Positions 1 through 7,213 are shown, counted from the first letter of the stretch. The stretch is DNA of 13,964 nt from Fidelibacterota bacterium (GCA_024277405.1 JAJRVI010000024.1:1-13964); one strand, 5' to 3'. A program made the numbers and translations. The notes: generated by a model not told the origin, from the sequence alone.

Positions 1-794
1 CACCCGTCCCCCCGGAGGAGTTCCGCCCCCTCCCCGCCTCGCCCGAACTGTCCGTGTTCGACGGCCTCCATCCCGCGATCCAGGCCAACACGGTGGCCGA
101 GTTGGGAGGGGTCCCCACCGCGGTCCTCCTCATCTCCGGGGAGAAATCCCCCCGGGAATGGGCGGCGGTGGCGGTACACGAGGCCCTCCACGTCTTTCAG
201 CGGGAACGCCGTCCATCGTGGTGGGCAAACGAGGCGGAACTGCTCATGTACCCGGTGGAGGACGAGGAAATCCTCTTCCTGCGCAAGCTGGAGATGATCG
301 CGCTGGGGGAAGCCCTCTCGACGAGGGACCCCGCGGGATGGGCCGCTGCGGCGCTGGCGGCGCGTACCAGACGGTCGTCCCTCATGCCGGAGGGGGCCGT
401 CGCGTACGAGCGCGCCATCGAGCTCGTGGAGGGGCTGGCGCAGTACGTGGAGGCCACGGCCCTGGACGCCCGAGTGAACCCCCTCTCCTCGGCGGACGAT
501 GTGGCCGTGGAGGAGGTGCGGCGCTATCTCTACGCCACCGGCCACGCCATCGCCCTGATCCTCGACAGGCTGTATCCCGGATGGAAACACGATCGCGAGG
601 GCGAACGCGTCGGTTCCCTGGATGAGCTCCTGCGGTGCATCGTGGTCGGGGTTCCCCCCGAGCCATGGGAACGGAGAGGATCCGTCGGGCGCGGCGCTGG
701 GCTCAACAGGGGGCCCGTGGGGTACGGGCCCGCAGGGAAGCCTCCGGAGGGAGTTCCTGGGGAAGCGGGGATGGATGCTCGTCGTGGAGTGTGA
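1..794 (+). CDS. Gluzincin-like zinc metallopeptidase-domain protein, 5' end cut off by the window
   Basis: The frame is open from base 3, so the gene probably begins before the window. A GTG at 54 is the first possible start inside it, and the residue numbers here count from that GTG. The protein shows a zinc-peptidase HExxH motif (H42-E-A-L-H46) and about 80 residues later an EGLAQY segment whose E126 fits the third zinc ligand of gluzincins. A helix with a GHAIALILDRLYPGWK pattern follows, which resembles the C-terminal helices of such domains. No signal peptide can be judged because the N-terminus is missing. The substrate is unknown. The last 40 residues or so (after about 205) are Gly/Arg/Pro-rich and look less like coding sequence than the rest, so the true C-terminus may differ, either by a sequencing frameshift or by natural drift. 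The stop overlaps a GTG start of the next gene by four bases. The metallopeptidase fold is a moderately confident inference from motifs. Confidence 0.6.
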   Translation, partial: PVPPEEFRPLPASPELSVFDGLHPAIQANTVAELGGVPTAVLLISGEKSPREWAAVAVHEALHVFQRERRPSWWANEAELLMYPVEDEEILFLRKLEMIALGEALSTRDPAGWAAAALAARTRRSSLMPEGAVAYERAIELVEGLAQYVEATALDARVNPLSSADDVAVEEVRRYLYATGHAIALILDRLYPGWKHDREGERVGSLDELLRCIVVGVPPEPWERRGSVGRGAGLNRGPVGYGPAGKPPEGVPGEAGMDARRGV

Positions 795-1117
795 GAACGC
801 CCCTGTGGCCCCGGGGATTCGATCCCATGAACCTGGTGAAGCTGGGCCCGACCGAGGTGCTGCATCGCCGCTGGGTCAAGTTGGGAAACGATAGGGGAGA
901 GCTGGAGTGCCTGGGGGTCGCGTGCCTCACGGTGGCAGCGGGGGATCACCCCCTGTTCCACGGGGTGCGGACGGCGGTCGTCGCCGGCCTCCCCGCGGAA
1001 CCCGGGGTCCGCGTCGCCGGGGGCTCGGTGCAGCTGGAGGCCTCCGGGCTCCGCCTCCGCTTCGCGGATGCGCGCCCGCGGCGGGAAGGGACGGAGATCC
1101 ACATCGACGTCGAGTGA
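791..1117 (+). CDS. Small protein of unknown function
   Basis: I do not recognise a family. The best start is the GTG at 791, which overlaps the upstream stop as GTGA and would be translationally coupled, with a weak GTGGAG just before it. This gives 108 residues. An ATG at 827 is the alternative and gives 96. The part from about 817 onward has strongly G/C-ending codons and reads as real coding sequence. It is rich in Val, Leu, Gly and charged residues in short alternating stretches, suggesting a small beta-rich domain, and ends in IHIDVE. There is no signal peptide, membrane segment or cysteine motif. The first dozen or so codons are uncertain because a neighbouring frame looks more coding-like from about 731 to 800. 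It is probably co-transcribed with the metallopeptidase-like gene. Confidence 0.45.
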   Translation: MRTPLWPRGFDPMNLVKLGPTEVLHRRWVKLGNDRGELECLGVACLTVAAGDHPLFHGVRTAVVAGLPAEPGVRVAGGSVQLEASGLRLRFADARPRREGTEIHIDVE

Positions 1118-1140
1118 CGCTTTTTGCCCGTGCCCCCCGG

Positions 1141-1160
1141 TATAGTACCATAGCGGGGAA
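1141..1160 (+). promoter_or_regulatory. Putative -10 box and very short leader of pfkA
   Basis: TATAGT at 1141-1146 is a good -10 hexamer and stands out in GC-rich DNA. The pfkA ATG lies 14 bases beyond it, so the leader would be only about 8 bases (GCGGGGAA). No consensus -35 is present at the right distance; the T-rich TTTTTG at 1121-1126 is 14 bases away. This is a candidate only. Confidence 0.4.
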
Positions 1161-2129
1161 ATGCGCGTGGGGATTCTCACCTCCGGCGGCGACGCCCCGG
1201 GGATGAACGCCGCGGTGCGAGCGATCGTACGACGGGGCTGGGGGCTGGGCCTCGAGACCATCGGCATCCGCCGGGGGTACGCGGGCCTCATCGAGGGGGA
1301 TGTCCTCCCCCTTTCCCCCCGCGACGTGGGCGGGATCATCGAGTTCGGGGGCACCACCCTCCACACCGCCCGCTGTCCCGCCTTCCTCACCGAGGAGGGC
1401 CGCCGCCGGGCCCTGGAGACGATCGCGCGCGAGGGCTTCGACGCCCTCATCGTCATCGGGGGAGAAGGGTCCCTCCAGGGGGCACGCTGGCTCGCGGGGC
1501 AGGGGGTGAACGTGGTGGGGATCCCGGCCTCCATCGACAACGACATCGAGGGGACCGATCTCGCCATCGGGGTCGACACCGCGGTGAACACCGTGGTCTG
1601 GGCCCTGAACCGCATCCGGGATACCGCCCTGGCCCACGAGCGGGTCTTTCTGGTGGAGGTGATGGGACGGGAGTCGGGCTACATCGCCCTCATGGGGGGC
1701 CTGGCCGGCGGGGCCGAGCTGGTGCTCGTCCCCGAGGTGGAGGTCTCCCTGGAGGAGCTCGCCCAACGGGTATCGGCCCTCTACCGCAAGGGGAAACACC
1801 ACTCCATCGTGGTCGTGGCCGAGGGGGTCACCGCCAGGCTCGGCTCCACCGGGGCCATCGCCAACTTCATCCGGGAGCGCACGGGCCTCGAAGTCCGGGT
1901 GACGGTGCTCGGGCACCTGCAGCGGGGCGGCTCCCCCACGGCCACCGACCGGATCCTCGCCTCCCGCTTCGGGGCCTGTGCCGCCGAGGACGTGAAGGCG
2001 GGGATCTTCGGCCACATGGTGGCCTGGCGGAAGGGTGAGGTGGTGCGGGTCCCCCTCGAGGCCGTGGGCCGCAAGGCGGTGGCCATCGATTTCCGGCTCT
2101 ACGAGCTCGTCCATCAGCTGGCGATCTGA
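1161..2129 (+). CDS. pfkA: 6-phosphofructokinase, ATP-dependent type
   Basis: Phosphorylates fructose 6-phosphate to fructose 1,6-bisphosphate, the committed step of glycolysis, in the cytoplasm. The 322 residues match the usual bacterial PfkA length. Visible signatures are the N-terminal TSGGDAPGMN loop (7-16), the nucleotide loop GGEGS (100-104), the catalytic PASIDND motif (D126 equals E. coli D127), MGRESGY (168-174) and the QRGGSPTATDR loop near the C-terminal third. The glycine after the acidic residue (G103, E. coli G104) argues for ATP over pyrophosphate, since PPi enzymes usually have Asp there. The acidic residue itself is Glu, not the commoner Asp; I recall the same change in the Thermotoga ATP enzyme. 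The ATG at 1161 gives the canonical N-terminus. It stands alone, with its own -10 box upstream. Confidence 0.95.
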   Translation: MRVGILTSGGDAPGMNAAVRAIVRRGWGLGLETIGIRRGYAGLIEGDVLPLSPRDVGGIIEFGGTTLHTARCPAFLTEEGRRRALETIAREGFDALIVIGGEGSLQGARWLAGQGVNVVGIPASIDNDIEGTDLAIGVDTAVNTVVWALNRIRDTALAHERVFLVEVMGRESGYIALMGGLAGGAELVLVPEVEVSLEELAQRVSALYRKGKHHSIVVVAEGVTARLGSTGAIANFIRERTGLEVRVTVLGHLQRGGSPTATDRILASRFGACAAEDVKAGIFGHMVAWRKGEVVRVPLEAVGRKAVAIDFRLYELVHQLAI

Positions 2130-2136
2130 TACGCGC

Positions 2137-2184
2137 GGGTTTTTGAACCCCCTTTGACCCCCTTTTGGTTCCCGTGCCCCCCGG
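2137..2184 (+). other. pfkA 3' / deacetylase 5' intergenic motifs: short hairpin, 10-base-period direct repeat and a repeated 14-mer
   Basis: After the pfkA stop there is a weak GGGTT/AACCC hairpin (2137-2150). ACCCCCTTT then occurs twice, at 2147-2155 and 2157-2165, exactly 10 bases apart. CCCGTGCCCCCCGG at 2171-2184 is an exact copy of 1127-1140 upstream of pfkA. A TTGACC at 2154-2159 resembles a -35, but no -10 stands 16-18 bases after it; the nearest -10-like hexamer is TAGGCT at 2193-2198. The role is unknown. Confidence 0.3.
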
Positions 2185-2205
2185 GGATCCGCTAGGCTTC
2201 CCCCG

Positions 2206-2213
2206 AAGGAGGT
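2206..2213 (+). promoter_or_regulatory. Strong ribosome-binding site of the tandem deacetylase-like gene
   Basis: AAGGAGGT lies a few bases before the ATG at 2217 and fixes that start. It contrasts with pfkA, feoA, plsY and the amidase gene, which lack a comparable site. Confidence 0.8.
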
Positions 2214-2216
2214 CCC

Positions 2217-4226
2217 ATGTGGAGGAAGTGGCTGATCCTCGCGGCGGTTATCCTGATGGGAGGCGTGGCGTCCGCAGGGGAGGCGGTGCTCCTCTTCGCC
2301 ATCGGGGTCCACGTGGAGCCGTTGGGTACCACCGCCCAGGGACACCGCTCGGGCCGGGGGGATTACGCCGACCCCCGCCTCTTCCACGAGCACGTGCGCT
2401 ACCTCCGGGAGCTCGCGGCGCTGGTGGAGCGCCACGAGGGCGTGCTCGTGGTGCAGGTCCAATCACCGTTCACCCGGGTCGCCGCGGAGACAGGGGAGAC
2501 CGTGCTCGCCGACCTCGAGGCCCGGGGACATGAGATCGCCCTCCACTTCCACGAGGACGCCCACCTGGGGCCGGACCCAGAGCGCTTGCCTCCGGAGGCG
2601 TGGTGCCGGGCGATGCGGGAGGAGATCGGGCTCATCCACGCTGCCGGGGTAAAAGGGAGGGTCCGCTACTGGAGCGGGGGGAACCTCTACCCCGGGGTCC
2701 TGGAGGCCGCGGCGTGCGCCGGGCTCGATGTCTACGGAGACTGGAAGGACCCCCGGAAGCAGAGCCACGACGAGCTGGTGCTCGGGGTCAATCCCTGGCG
2801 GCCGGCCGGGGGGCCGGATCCCGGGGATATGTCCGCGTTCGCGGCCCACGACCCGGATGGCCCCATCGTCTATCTCCCGGACGGCCTCTTCGATCCCGAT
2901 GCCCCCCGGAGGAAACGGGAGCTCATGCGGGAGCTCGGCACGGAGCGAGGAGCCGCCGCCTGGCTCGAGGTGGTGCGGGGATCCCTCGAGCGTTCCCTGG
3001 CCGCGGCCCGGCCCGACCGGGTGAACGTGTTCCACCTCACCATCCACCCCGGCGAGTTCCCCTTGGAGGCCATCGACCGGTTCCTTACCGAGGCGGTGGA
3101 TCCGCTGGTGGAGGCGGGGAGGGTCCGCTGGGCCACCTTTTCGGAGATGGCCGACGCCTTCGCCACGTGGGAAAGGGGACACCCCGGTGTCGACCCTCGG
3201 GGCGAGGCCCCCGCTGAAGCCACGGTCGATAACCGTTCCACAGAAGAGGTCTGCCGGGGATACATCACCTTCGTCGTGAACGTCCACGACTTCGTGAACG
3301 TGGACGAGAGCGCCGACACGGTGTTGCGGCTGGTGGATCTCTTCGAGAAATACGGGGTGCGGGGCGATTTCTACCTCACCGGCCCTCAGGTGTGGGCGTA
3401 TCTCGAGCATCGCCCGGACGTGATCGAACGTCTTGTGAGTTCGGGGATGACGATAAGCTACCACGTGCGGCCGCCCCATCCCGCGACCCCCGGGTTCGAC
3501 GGGGCCCTCCGGGGCCTCTCCCCCGAGGAGGCCGCCCGGGTGCTGCGGGATTACGAGACCTATCGGCTCGACCTCCGCACCGGGGGCCTCATCCGGGGCC
3601 AGCCCGGCGGGTTCACGCTCCTGGTGAAGGTGTTCGGGAGGCCCCCGGTGGTGGCCTCGGTGCCGCATCCCAAATGGCGCGACCTCATCCTCCCCATCTA
3701 CGCCGAGCTCGGGGCGAGGATGACCCTCCTCTACCACGAGACCGGGACCGATCCCGAGAGGCCCTTCCAGTGGGTGCATGGCCTGCTCGTCCGGCCCAGT
3801 GACTTCAGCATCACCCGCTGGAGGGCGCCGGGGACCGAAAAGGAGCTCTTCTGGTGGAACGCCATCGTCGGTCCCCTGGCGGAGTACTACGATCCCCTGG
3901 CGCACCTGGTGGAGGAGCTCGGGGCCTGGAAATGCCCGCGGCCTCCCTTCATCACCGTGCTCATCCACGAGAACAACTTCTACCGCAAAGGCGCCACCCC
4001 CTGGCTCTCCATCTTCTACCGGGACATAAGGCGACGGATCCCCCGGGAGCCGCCCTACGACCTCGATGCCCCCGACCCGTCCCGGCCCCGGCCGCCGGAG
4101 GAGCGGGAGGCCATCTGGCGGGCCTATGAGGCCCTGGTGGCCTACGCCGCGGATAACCTGTGCGTGGTGACCTCGGAGGACATCGTGCGCATGGCCGAGG
4201 CGGCGGGCACCGACGTGCCCGGCTAG
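2217..4226 (+). CDS. Secreted protein with two tandem polysaccharide-deacetylase (NodB)-like domains
   Basis: A 669-residue protein with an N-terminal signal peptide (MWRK, a hydrophobic core, and an ASA-like cleavage site near residue 20). The body contains two similar halves. Domain 1 (about 24-330) starts with a LLFAIGVHVEP strand, has an ALHFHEDAH motif with H110, H112 and H116 that could bind metal, and a later FHLTIHPGEF strand. Domain 2 (about 349-660) restarts with ITFVVNVHDF, has a SYHVRPPH segment (H416, H421) after a GM-T strand, and an IHENNFY strand near 584. This layout resembles the beta/alpha barrel of NodB-type carbohydrate deacetylases and related glycoside hydrolases, acting outside the cytoplasm on an unknown glycan. 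The classical TFDDG motif is not evident, so catalysis is uncertain and one half may be structural. A strong Shine-Dalgarno sequence precedes the ATG. It is not clearly in an operon with pfkA. Confidence 0.6.
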   Translation: MWRKWLILAAVILMGGVASAGEAVLLFAIGVHVEPLGTTAQGHRSGRGDYADPRLFHEHVRYLRELAALVERHEGVLVVQVQSPFTRVAAETGETVLADLEARGHEIALHFHEDAHLGPDPERLPPEAWCRAMREEIGLIHAAGVKGRVRYWSGGNLYPGVLEAAACAGLDVYGDWKDPRKQSHDELVLGVNPWRPAGGPDPGDMSAFAAHDPDGPIVYLPDGLFDPDAPRRKRELMRELGTERGAAAWLEVVRGSLERSLAAARPDRVNVFHLTIHPGEFPLEAIDRFLTEAVDPLVEAGRVRWATFSEMADAFATWERGHPGVDPRGEAPAEATVDNRSTEEVCRGYITFVVNVHDFVNVDESADTVLRLVDLFEKYGVRGDFYLTGPQVWAYLEHRPDVIERLVSSGMTISYHVRPPHPATPGFDGALRGLSPEEAARVLRDYETYRLDLRTGGLIRGQPGGFTLLVKVFGRPPVVASVPHPKWRDLILPIYAELGARMTLLYHETGTDPERPFQWVHGLLVRPSDFSITRWRAPGTEKELFWWNAIVGPLAEYYDPLAHLVEELGAWKCPRPPFITVLIHENNFYRKGATPWLSIFYRDIRRRIPREPPYDLDAPDPSRPRPPEEREAIWRAYEALVAYAADNLCVVTSEDIVRMAEAAGTDVPG

Positions 4227-4243
4227 GGAGGGTCCCCGACCCA

Positions 4244-4260
4244 TTACGCTAATCGCGTAA
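4244..4260. repeat. Small inverted repeat between convergent genes
   Basis: TTACGC at 4244-4249 and GCGTAA at 4255-4260 are perfectly complementary around a TAATC loop. It sits in the 76-base gap between the deacetylase-like gene and feoB, which converge. The stem is short and has no T tract, so it could be a weak bidirectional terminator or a protein site. Confidence 0.3.
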
Positions 4261-4302
4261 CCCTCGTACCATACCACAGACCCCCCGGCGCCCGATGGAC
4301 GC

Positions 4303-6189
4303 TCAGAAAAGCCACGAAAGGAAGCGCACGACAAGCCCCACCGTCATCGCCACACCCACCGTGCCGGCCACGACGAGCAACGTCCGCCGGCGGCCAAGCT
4401 CCCGCCACAGCGCCGCCACCGTGGCGAGACACGGGACGTAGAAGATCACGAACACGGTGAACACCACCATCGCCGCCCCCGAGAGCGCCGTTCCGAAGTC
4501 CACGGTCCCCAAGGCTTGCCCCAGCATGATGAGGGAGAGCTCCTTGCGCAGGATCCCGAAGACGAGCGGGACCCCCACCGCGGCGGGGAGGCCCAGGGGC
4601 CAGGTGATGGGCAAAAGCAACGTGTTCAGAACCCCGGTCCAGCCCAAAACCTCGAGCAGGGAGAAGAACGCGCTGGCGGCGATCAGGGTAGGCCAGGCCA
4701 CGGTGATGAACCCCCGCAGCCTCAACCACACCTTGAGGAGCACGGTGCGCGGGGCGGGGAGCCTGTAGGGGGGGATCTCCATGATGAGTCCCGGTCCCAT
4801 CCCCGGAAGGTACCGCCGCAGGAGCCTCCCGGCGACCCCGATGACGATGATGTTCAAGAGGTAGAGGGAAAAGGCGATCCAGGGGCCCACATAGCGCCCC
4901 ACGAGCCCGAAGATCACCACCGTCCGCGCTGCGCAGGGGACCATCACCGCCAGCGCCCCCGTCACCAAACGGTCCCTTTCGTCCTCGAGGATCCGCGTGG
5001 CCAGCACCGCGGGCACGGAACATCCGTATCCCAGGAGGAATGGGATCACACTCTTCCCGTGGAGGCCGAGCCGGTGCATCAGGCCGTCCAGGAGGAACCC
5101 GATACGGGGGAGATACCCCACATCCTCGAGGAGGGCGAGGAAGAACAGGAATGGGAGGAGGTAGGGGAGTACGATCCCGATCCCGGCCCATAACCCCTGT
5201 AGTGCCCCGCTCAGCACGAGGCCGATGGGGCCGGGGATCGCCCCCTCCACCCAGCCGGTGATGGCCTCCAGGGGCGGGAGGAGGTAGCCCTCCAGGATGC
5301 TCCCGATCTTGAACACCCCGAAGAAGAGCCCGAGCAGTGCTAGGAACAGGATGGGATACCCGAGGATGCGGTGCATGAGGAGGGAATCCACCCGGTCGCG
5401 GAGGGAGCGCTCGGCGTGGGTGACCCGGGCCACCTCCTCGAATATACGGAGCGCCAGGGCATGGCGCTCGGAGGCGATGACCAGGGCGGGCTCCTCCCCT
5501 CGATCCCTCAGGATCTCCCGGCGCGCCCGTTCCACCTCCGCCTCCGCCACCGGGAGCTCCACCCCCGGGGGCAGGGGATCCCCGCTCAGGACGAGCACCG
5601 CCAGGTACCGGGCCGGCACCCCGCCCGTGATGGCATCCGCGATCCTCCGGGATAGCTCGTCGAGGTGGCGTTCCACATCGGCGGAATAGCGCGGCGGTAC
5701 GGGGACCCGCGCCCGGGGGATCGCCGCGAGGAGATCCTTGAGCCCGAGGCCCCGCACGGCCACCGTCTCCACCACGGGGACGCCGAGGATCTCCTCCAGC
5801 TTTTCCGGGTCGATGCGGATCCCCTTGCGACGGGCCTCGTCCATCATGTTGAGGCAGACCACCATGGGGAGGCCGAGCTCGCAGAGCTCCAGGGTGAGCT
5901 CCAGGGACCGCCCAAGGAGGGAAGCATCGACCACGTCCACCACCACGTCCACCTCGCCGGAGAGGAGGTAATCCCGGGCCACCTCCTCGGCGGGGTCGCC
6001 GGCACGGAGGGAGTAGGTACCCGGGAGGTCCACCACCTCGGCGGCCTTTCCCCCCACCAGGGCCTTGCCGCGGAGGAGCTCCACGGTGGTGCCGGGGAAG
6101 TTGCTCGCCACCGCGCGATACCCCGCGATGGCGTTGAAGAGGGTGGATTTCCCCGAGTTGGGCTGTCCGACGAGGGCGATCCTAAGCAA
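4303..6189 (-). CDS. feoB: Ferrous iron transport protein B
   Basis: The membrane Fe(II) transporter of the Feo system, with an N-terminal GTPase. At 628 residues it is slightly shorter than the E. coli protein (about 770) because the tail is compact. The GTPase (about 1-170) shows G1 GQPNSGKST (8-16), G2 FPGTT (31-35), G3 DLPG (54-57) and G4 NMMD (114-117). A helical spacer follows, then about eight to ten membrane segments containing the two gate-type repeats, one around GYGCSVPAVLATR and the MVPCAAR stretch, the other around VFGILRKELS. It starts with TTG at 6189, inside the feoA stop region, so the two genes overlap by eight bases and are surely co-translated. No FeoC gene follows. Expression is expected to follow the feoA promoter, which may be iron-controlled. 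Confidence 0.95.
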   Translation of the reverse strand: MLRIALVGQPNSGKSTLFNAIAGYRAVASNFPGTTVELLRGKALVGGKAAEVVDLPGTYSLRAGDPAEEVARDYLLSGEVDVVVDVVDASLLGRSLELTLELCELGLPMVVCLNMMDEARRKGIRIDPEKLEEILGVPVVETVAVRGLGLKDLLAAIPRARVPVPPRYSADVERHLDELSRRIADAITGGVPARYLAVLVLSGDPLPPGVELPVAEAEVERARREILRDRGEEPALVIASERHALALRIFEEVARVTHAERSLRDRVDSLLMHRILGYPILFLALLGLFFGVFKIGSILEGYLLPPLEAITGWVEGAIPGPIGLVLSGALQGLWAGIGIVLPYLLPFLFFLALLEDVGYLPRIGFLLDGLMHRLGLHGKSVIPFLLGYGCSVPAVLATRILEDERDRLVTGALAVMVPCAARTVVIFGLVGRYVGPWIAFSLYLLNIIVIGVAGRLLRRYLPGMGPGLIMEIPPYRLPAPRTVLLKVWLRLRGFITVAWPTLIAASAFFSLLEVLGWTGVLNTLLLPITWPLGLPAAVGVPLVFGILRKELSLIMLGQALGTVDFGTALSGAAMVVFTVFVIFYVPCLATVAALWRELGRRRTLLVVAGTVGVAMTVGLVVRFLSWLF

Positions 6190-6427
6190 GGGGCGTCACC
6201 ACCACCTTCCTGGCCACACCTCGTCCCAGGGCCACCCGGGCCCCGTCCACCTCGATGAGCACCGGCCCCCCCACCGGGGCGCGGGATATCACCTCCACCT
6301 CGGCCCCGGGGACGATGCCCAGCCGCGCGAGCCTGCCGATGAGGCCCCTGCCGCCCTCGATCCGAACCACCCGGGCTTTGCGTCCCGGGGGGATGGTGTC
6401 CAAGCCCACGATAGAATTGAAAAACAT
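6182..6427 (-). CDS. feoA: Ferrous iron transport protein A
   Basis: A small cytosolic SH3-like partner of FeoB, 81 residues, the normal size. It shows the FeoA pattern: L-D-T-I-P-P-G then charged beta strands, IEGGRGLIGRLARLGIVPGAEVEV, and a closing GRGVARKVVV strand. The ATG at 6427 follows a near-consensus promoter so closely that the leader is about five bases, and no clear Shine-Dalgarno sequence exists. A GTG at 6409 would give a more typical short N-terminus but lacks any better signal. It is the first gene of the feoAB operon and lies divergently from the amidase gene. Confidence 0.92.
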   Translation of the reverse strand: MFFNSIVGLDTIPPGRKARVVRIEGGRGLIGRLARLGIVPGAEVEVISRAPVGGPVLIEVDGARVALGRGVARKVVVTPLA

Positions 6428-6442
6428 TTTCTTTTTTGAATT
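6415..6442. promoter_or_regulatory. Imperfect palindrome over the feoA start, possible iron-regulator operator
   Basis: Two 10-base arms, AATTGAAAAA (6415-6424) and TTTTTGAATT (6433-6442), are inverted copies with one mismatch around an eight-base spacer that holds the feoA ATG. The site overlaps the -10 box and the predicted transcription start, where a repressor would block initiation. It does not match a classical Fur box. The Feo context makes an iron-sensing regulator a natural guess, but that is inference. Confidence 0.4.
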
Positions 6443-6468
6443 TTAGCGAACACACCTCTCGGGGTCAA
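6440..6468 (-). promoter_or_regulatory. Sigma70-type promoter of feoAB
   Basis: On the minus strand, TTGACC (6468-6463) and TAAAAT (6445-6440) are separated by exactly 17 bases. This is close to the bacterial housekeeping consensus, and the predicted start of transcription is near 6433, about six bases before the feoA ATG. Confidence 0.75.
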
Positions 6469-6537
6469 CGGTCCGTGCAACCCTTCCCACCTGCCCCATA
6501 TCCGCCTCACCCCGGGGATACCCCCGCCTTCCCCGGG

Positions 6538-6547
6538 GTGCTATAAA
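6538..6547 (+). promoter_or_regulatory. Extended -10 promoter of the amidase gene
   Basis: TG-C-TATAAA (6539-6547) is an extended -10 element, which can work without a good -35, and none is visible. The predicted transcription start is at about 6553-6556, on or next to the GTG/ATG start pair, so the mRNA would be leaderless. Confidence 0.55.
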
Positions 6548-6556
6548 CGCCCCGTG

Positions 6557-7174
6557 ATGAGACGCCGCGCGTTCCTCCTCCTGGTGTGGTTCCTCGCGTT
6601 TCCGTTCCTCGCCGCCGGACCGCAGCAGATCCCCCCACCGGTGGTGGTGATCGACGCGGGCCACGGCGGCGAGGACCCCGGGGCGGTGGTGGCCGGGGTC
6701 CGGGAGAAGGACATCGCGCTGGACATCGTGCTCCGGATCTTCGAGCTCTCGCAAGGGGGTCCGGTGCAGGTGGTCCTCACCCGCGCCACCGACCGCTACG
6801 TGGAGCTCAAGGAGCGCGTGCGGTTCGCCGAGGAGGTGGGAGCAACCCTTTACCTCTCGGTGCACGCCAATTACCTCTCGGACCCCCGCGTCCACGGGAT
6901 CGAGGTGTGGGTGGACAACACCCGCGCCACGGATGACCCCAGCTGGGAACTGGCCCGCGCCGTGTTGTCCGCCCTGGTCCGGGAGACCGGGGCGACGGAT
7001 CGTGGCGTCCGCTCCCAGAAGCTCTACTTACGGCATACGAAGCTCCCCGCCGCGCTGGTGGAGGTGGGCTATCTGAGCAACTCCGCCGAACGCCGCCTCC
7101 TCCTCGACCCAGGTTACCGTGCGCGGATAGCGCGGGCGATCCTCATGGGGATCTACGCCTTCCTCGGCCTCTGA
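6557..7174 (+). CDS. Exported N-acetylmuramoyl-L-alanine amidase (Amidase_3)
   Basis: Cleaves the bond between N-acetylmuramic acid and the peptide stem of peptidoglycan, outside the cytoplasm, in cell separation or wall turnover. It is 205 residues from the ATG at 6557; a GTG at 6554 would add one residue. An N-terminal signal peptide (MRRR plus a hydrophobic stretch to about residue 20) precedes a single catalytic domain. The zinc site is complete: H36 in IDAGHGGEDPG, E50 in VREKD, H103 in LSVHAN, and the catalytic glutamate E169 in LVEVGYLSN. No separate wall-binding domain is present. The gene stands alone between feoA (divergent) and plsY (convergent) with its own extended -10 promoter, and has no Shine-Dalgarno sequence. 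The family assignment is secure; the specific cellular role is not. Confidence 0.92.
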   Translation: MRRRAFLLLVWFLAFPFLAAGPQQIPPPVVVIDAGHGGEDPGAVVAGVREKDIALDIVLRIFELSQGGPVQVVLTRATDRYVELKERVRFAEEVGATLYLSVHANYLSDPRVHGIEVWVDNTRATDDPSWELARAVLSALVRETGATDRGVRSQKLYLRHTKLPAALVEVGYLSNSAERRLLLDPGYRARIARAILMGIYAFLGL

Positions 7175-7182
7175 CCCACCCC

Positions 7183-7213
7183 CGGACGGAGACCGCCGAA
7201 TCACCTCCGTCCG
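7183..7213. terminator. Hairpin between the convergent amidase and plsY genes
   Basis: CGGACGGAG (7183-7191) and CTCCGTCCG (7205-7213) form a perfect nine-base stem with a 13-base loop. It overlaps the last codons and stop of plsY. Neither strand has a T tract, so termination is plausible but not textbook. Confidence 0.4.

Noticed and set aside
927..4334. Long open frames on the minus strand opposite pfkA and the tandem deacetylase-like gene (over 500 codons each)
   Set aside because: They mirror strongly supported genes, are rich in Pro, Gly, His and Arg, and show no domain pattern. They are expected in GC-rich DNA, where stop codons are rare.
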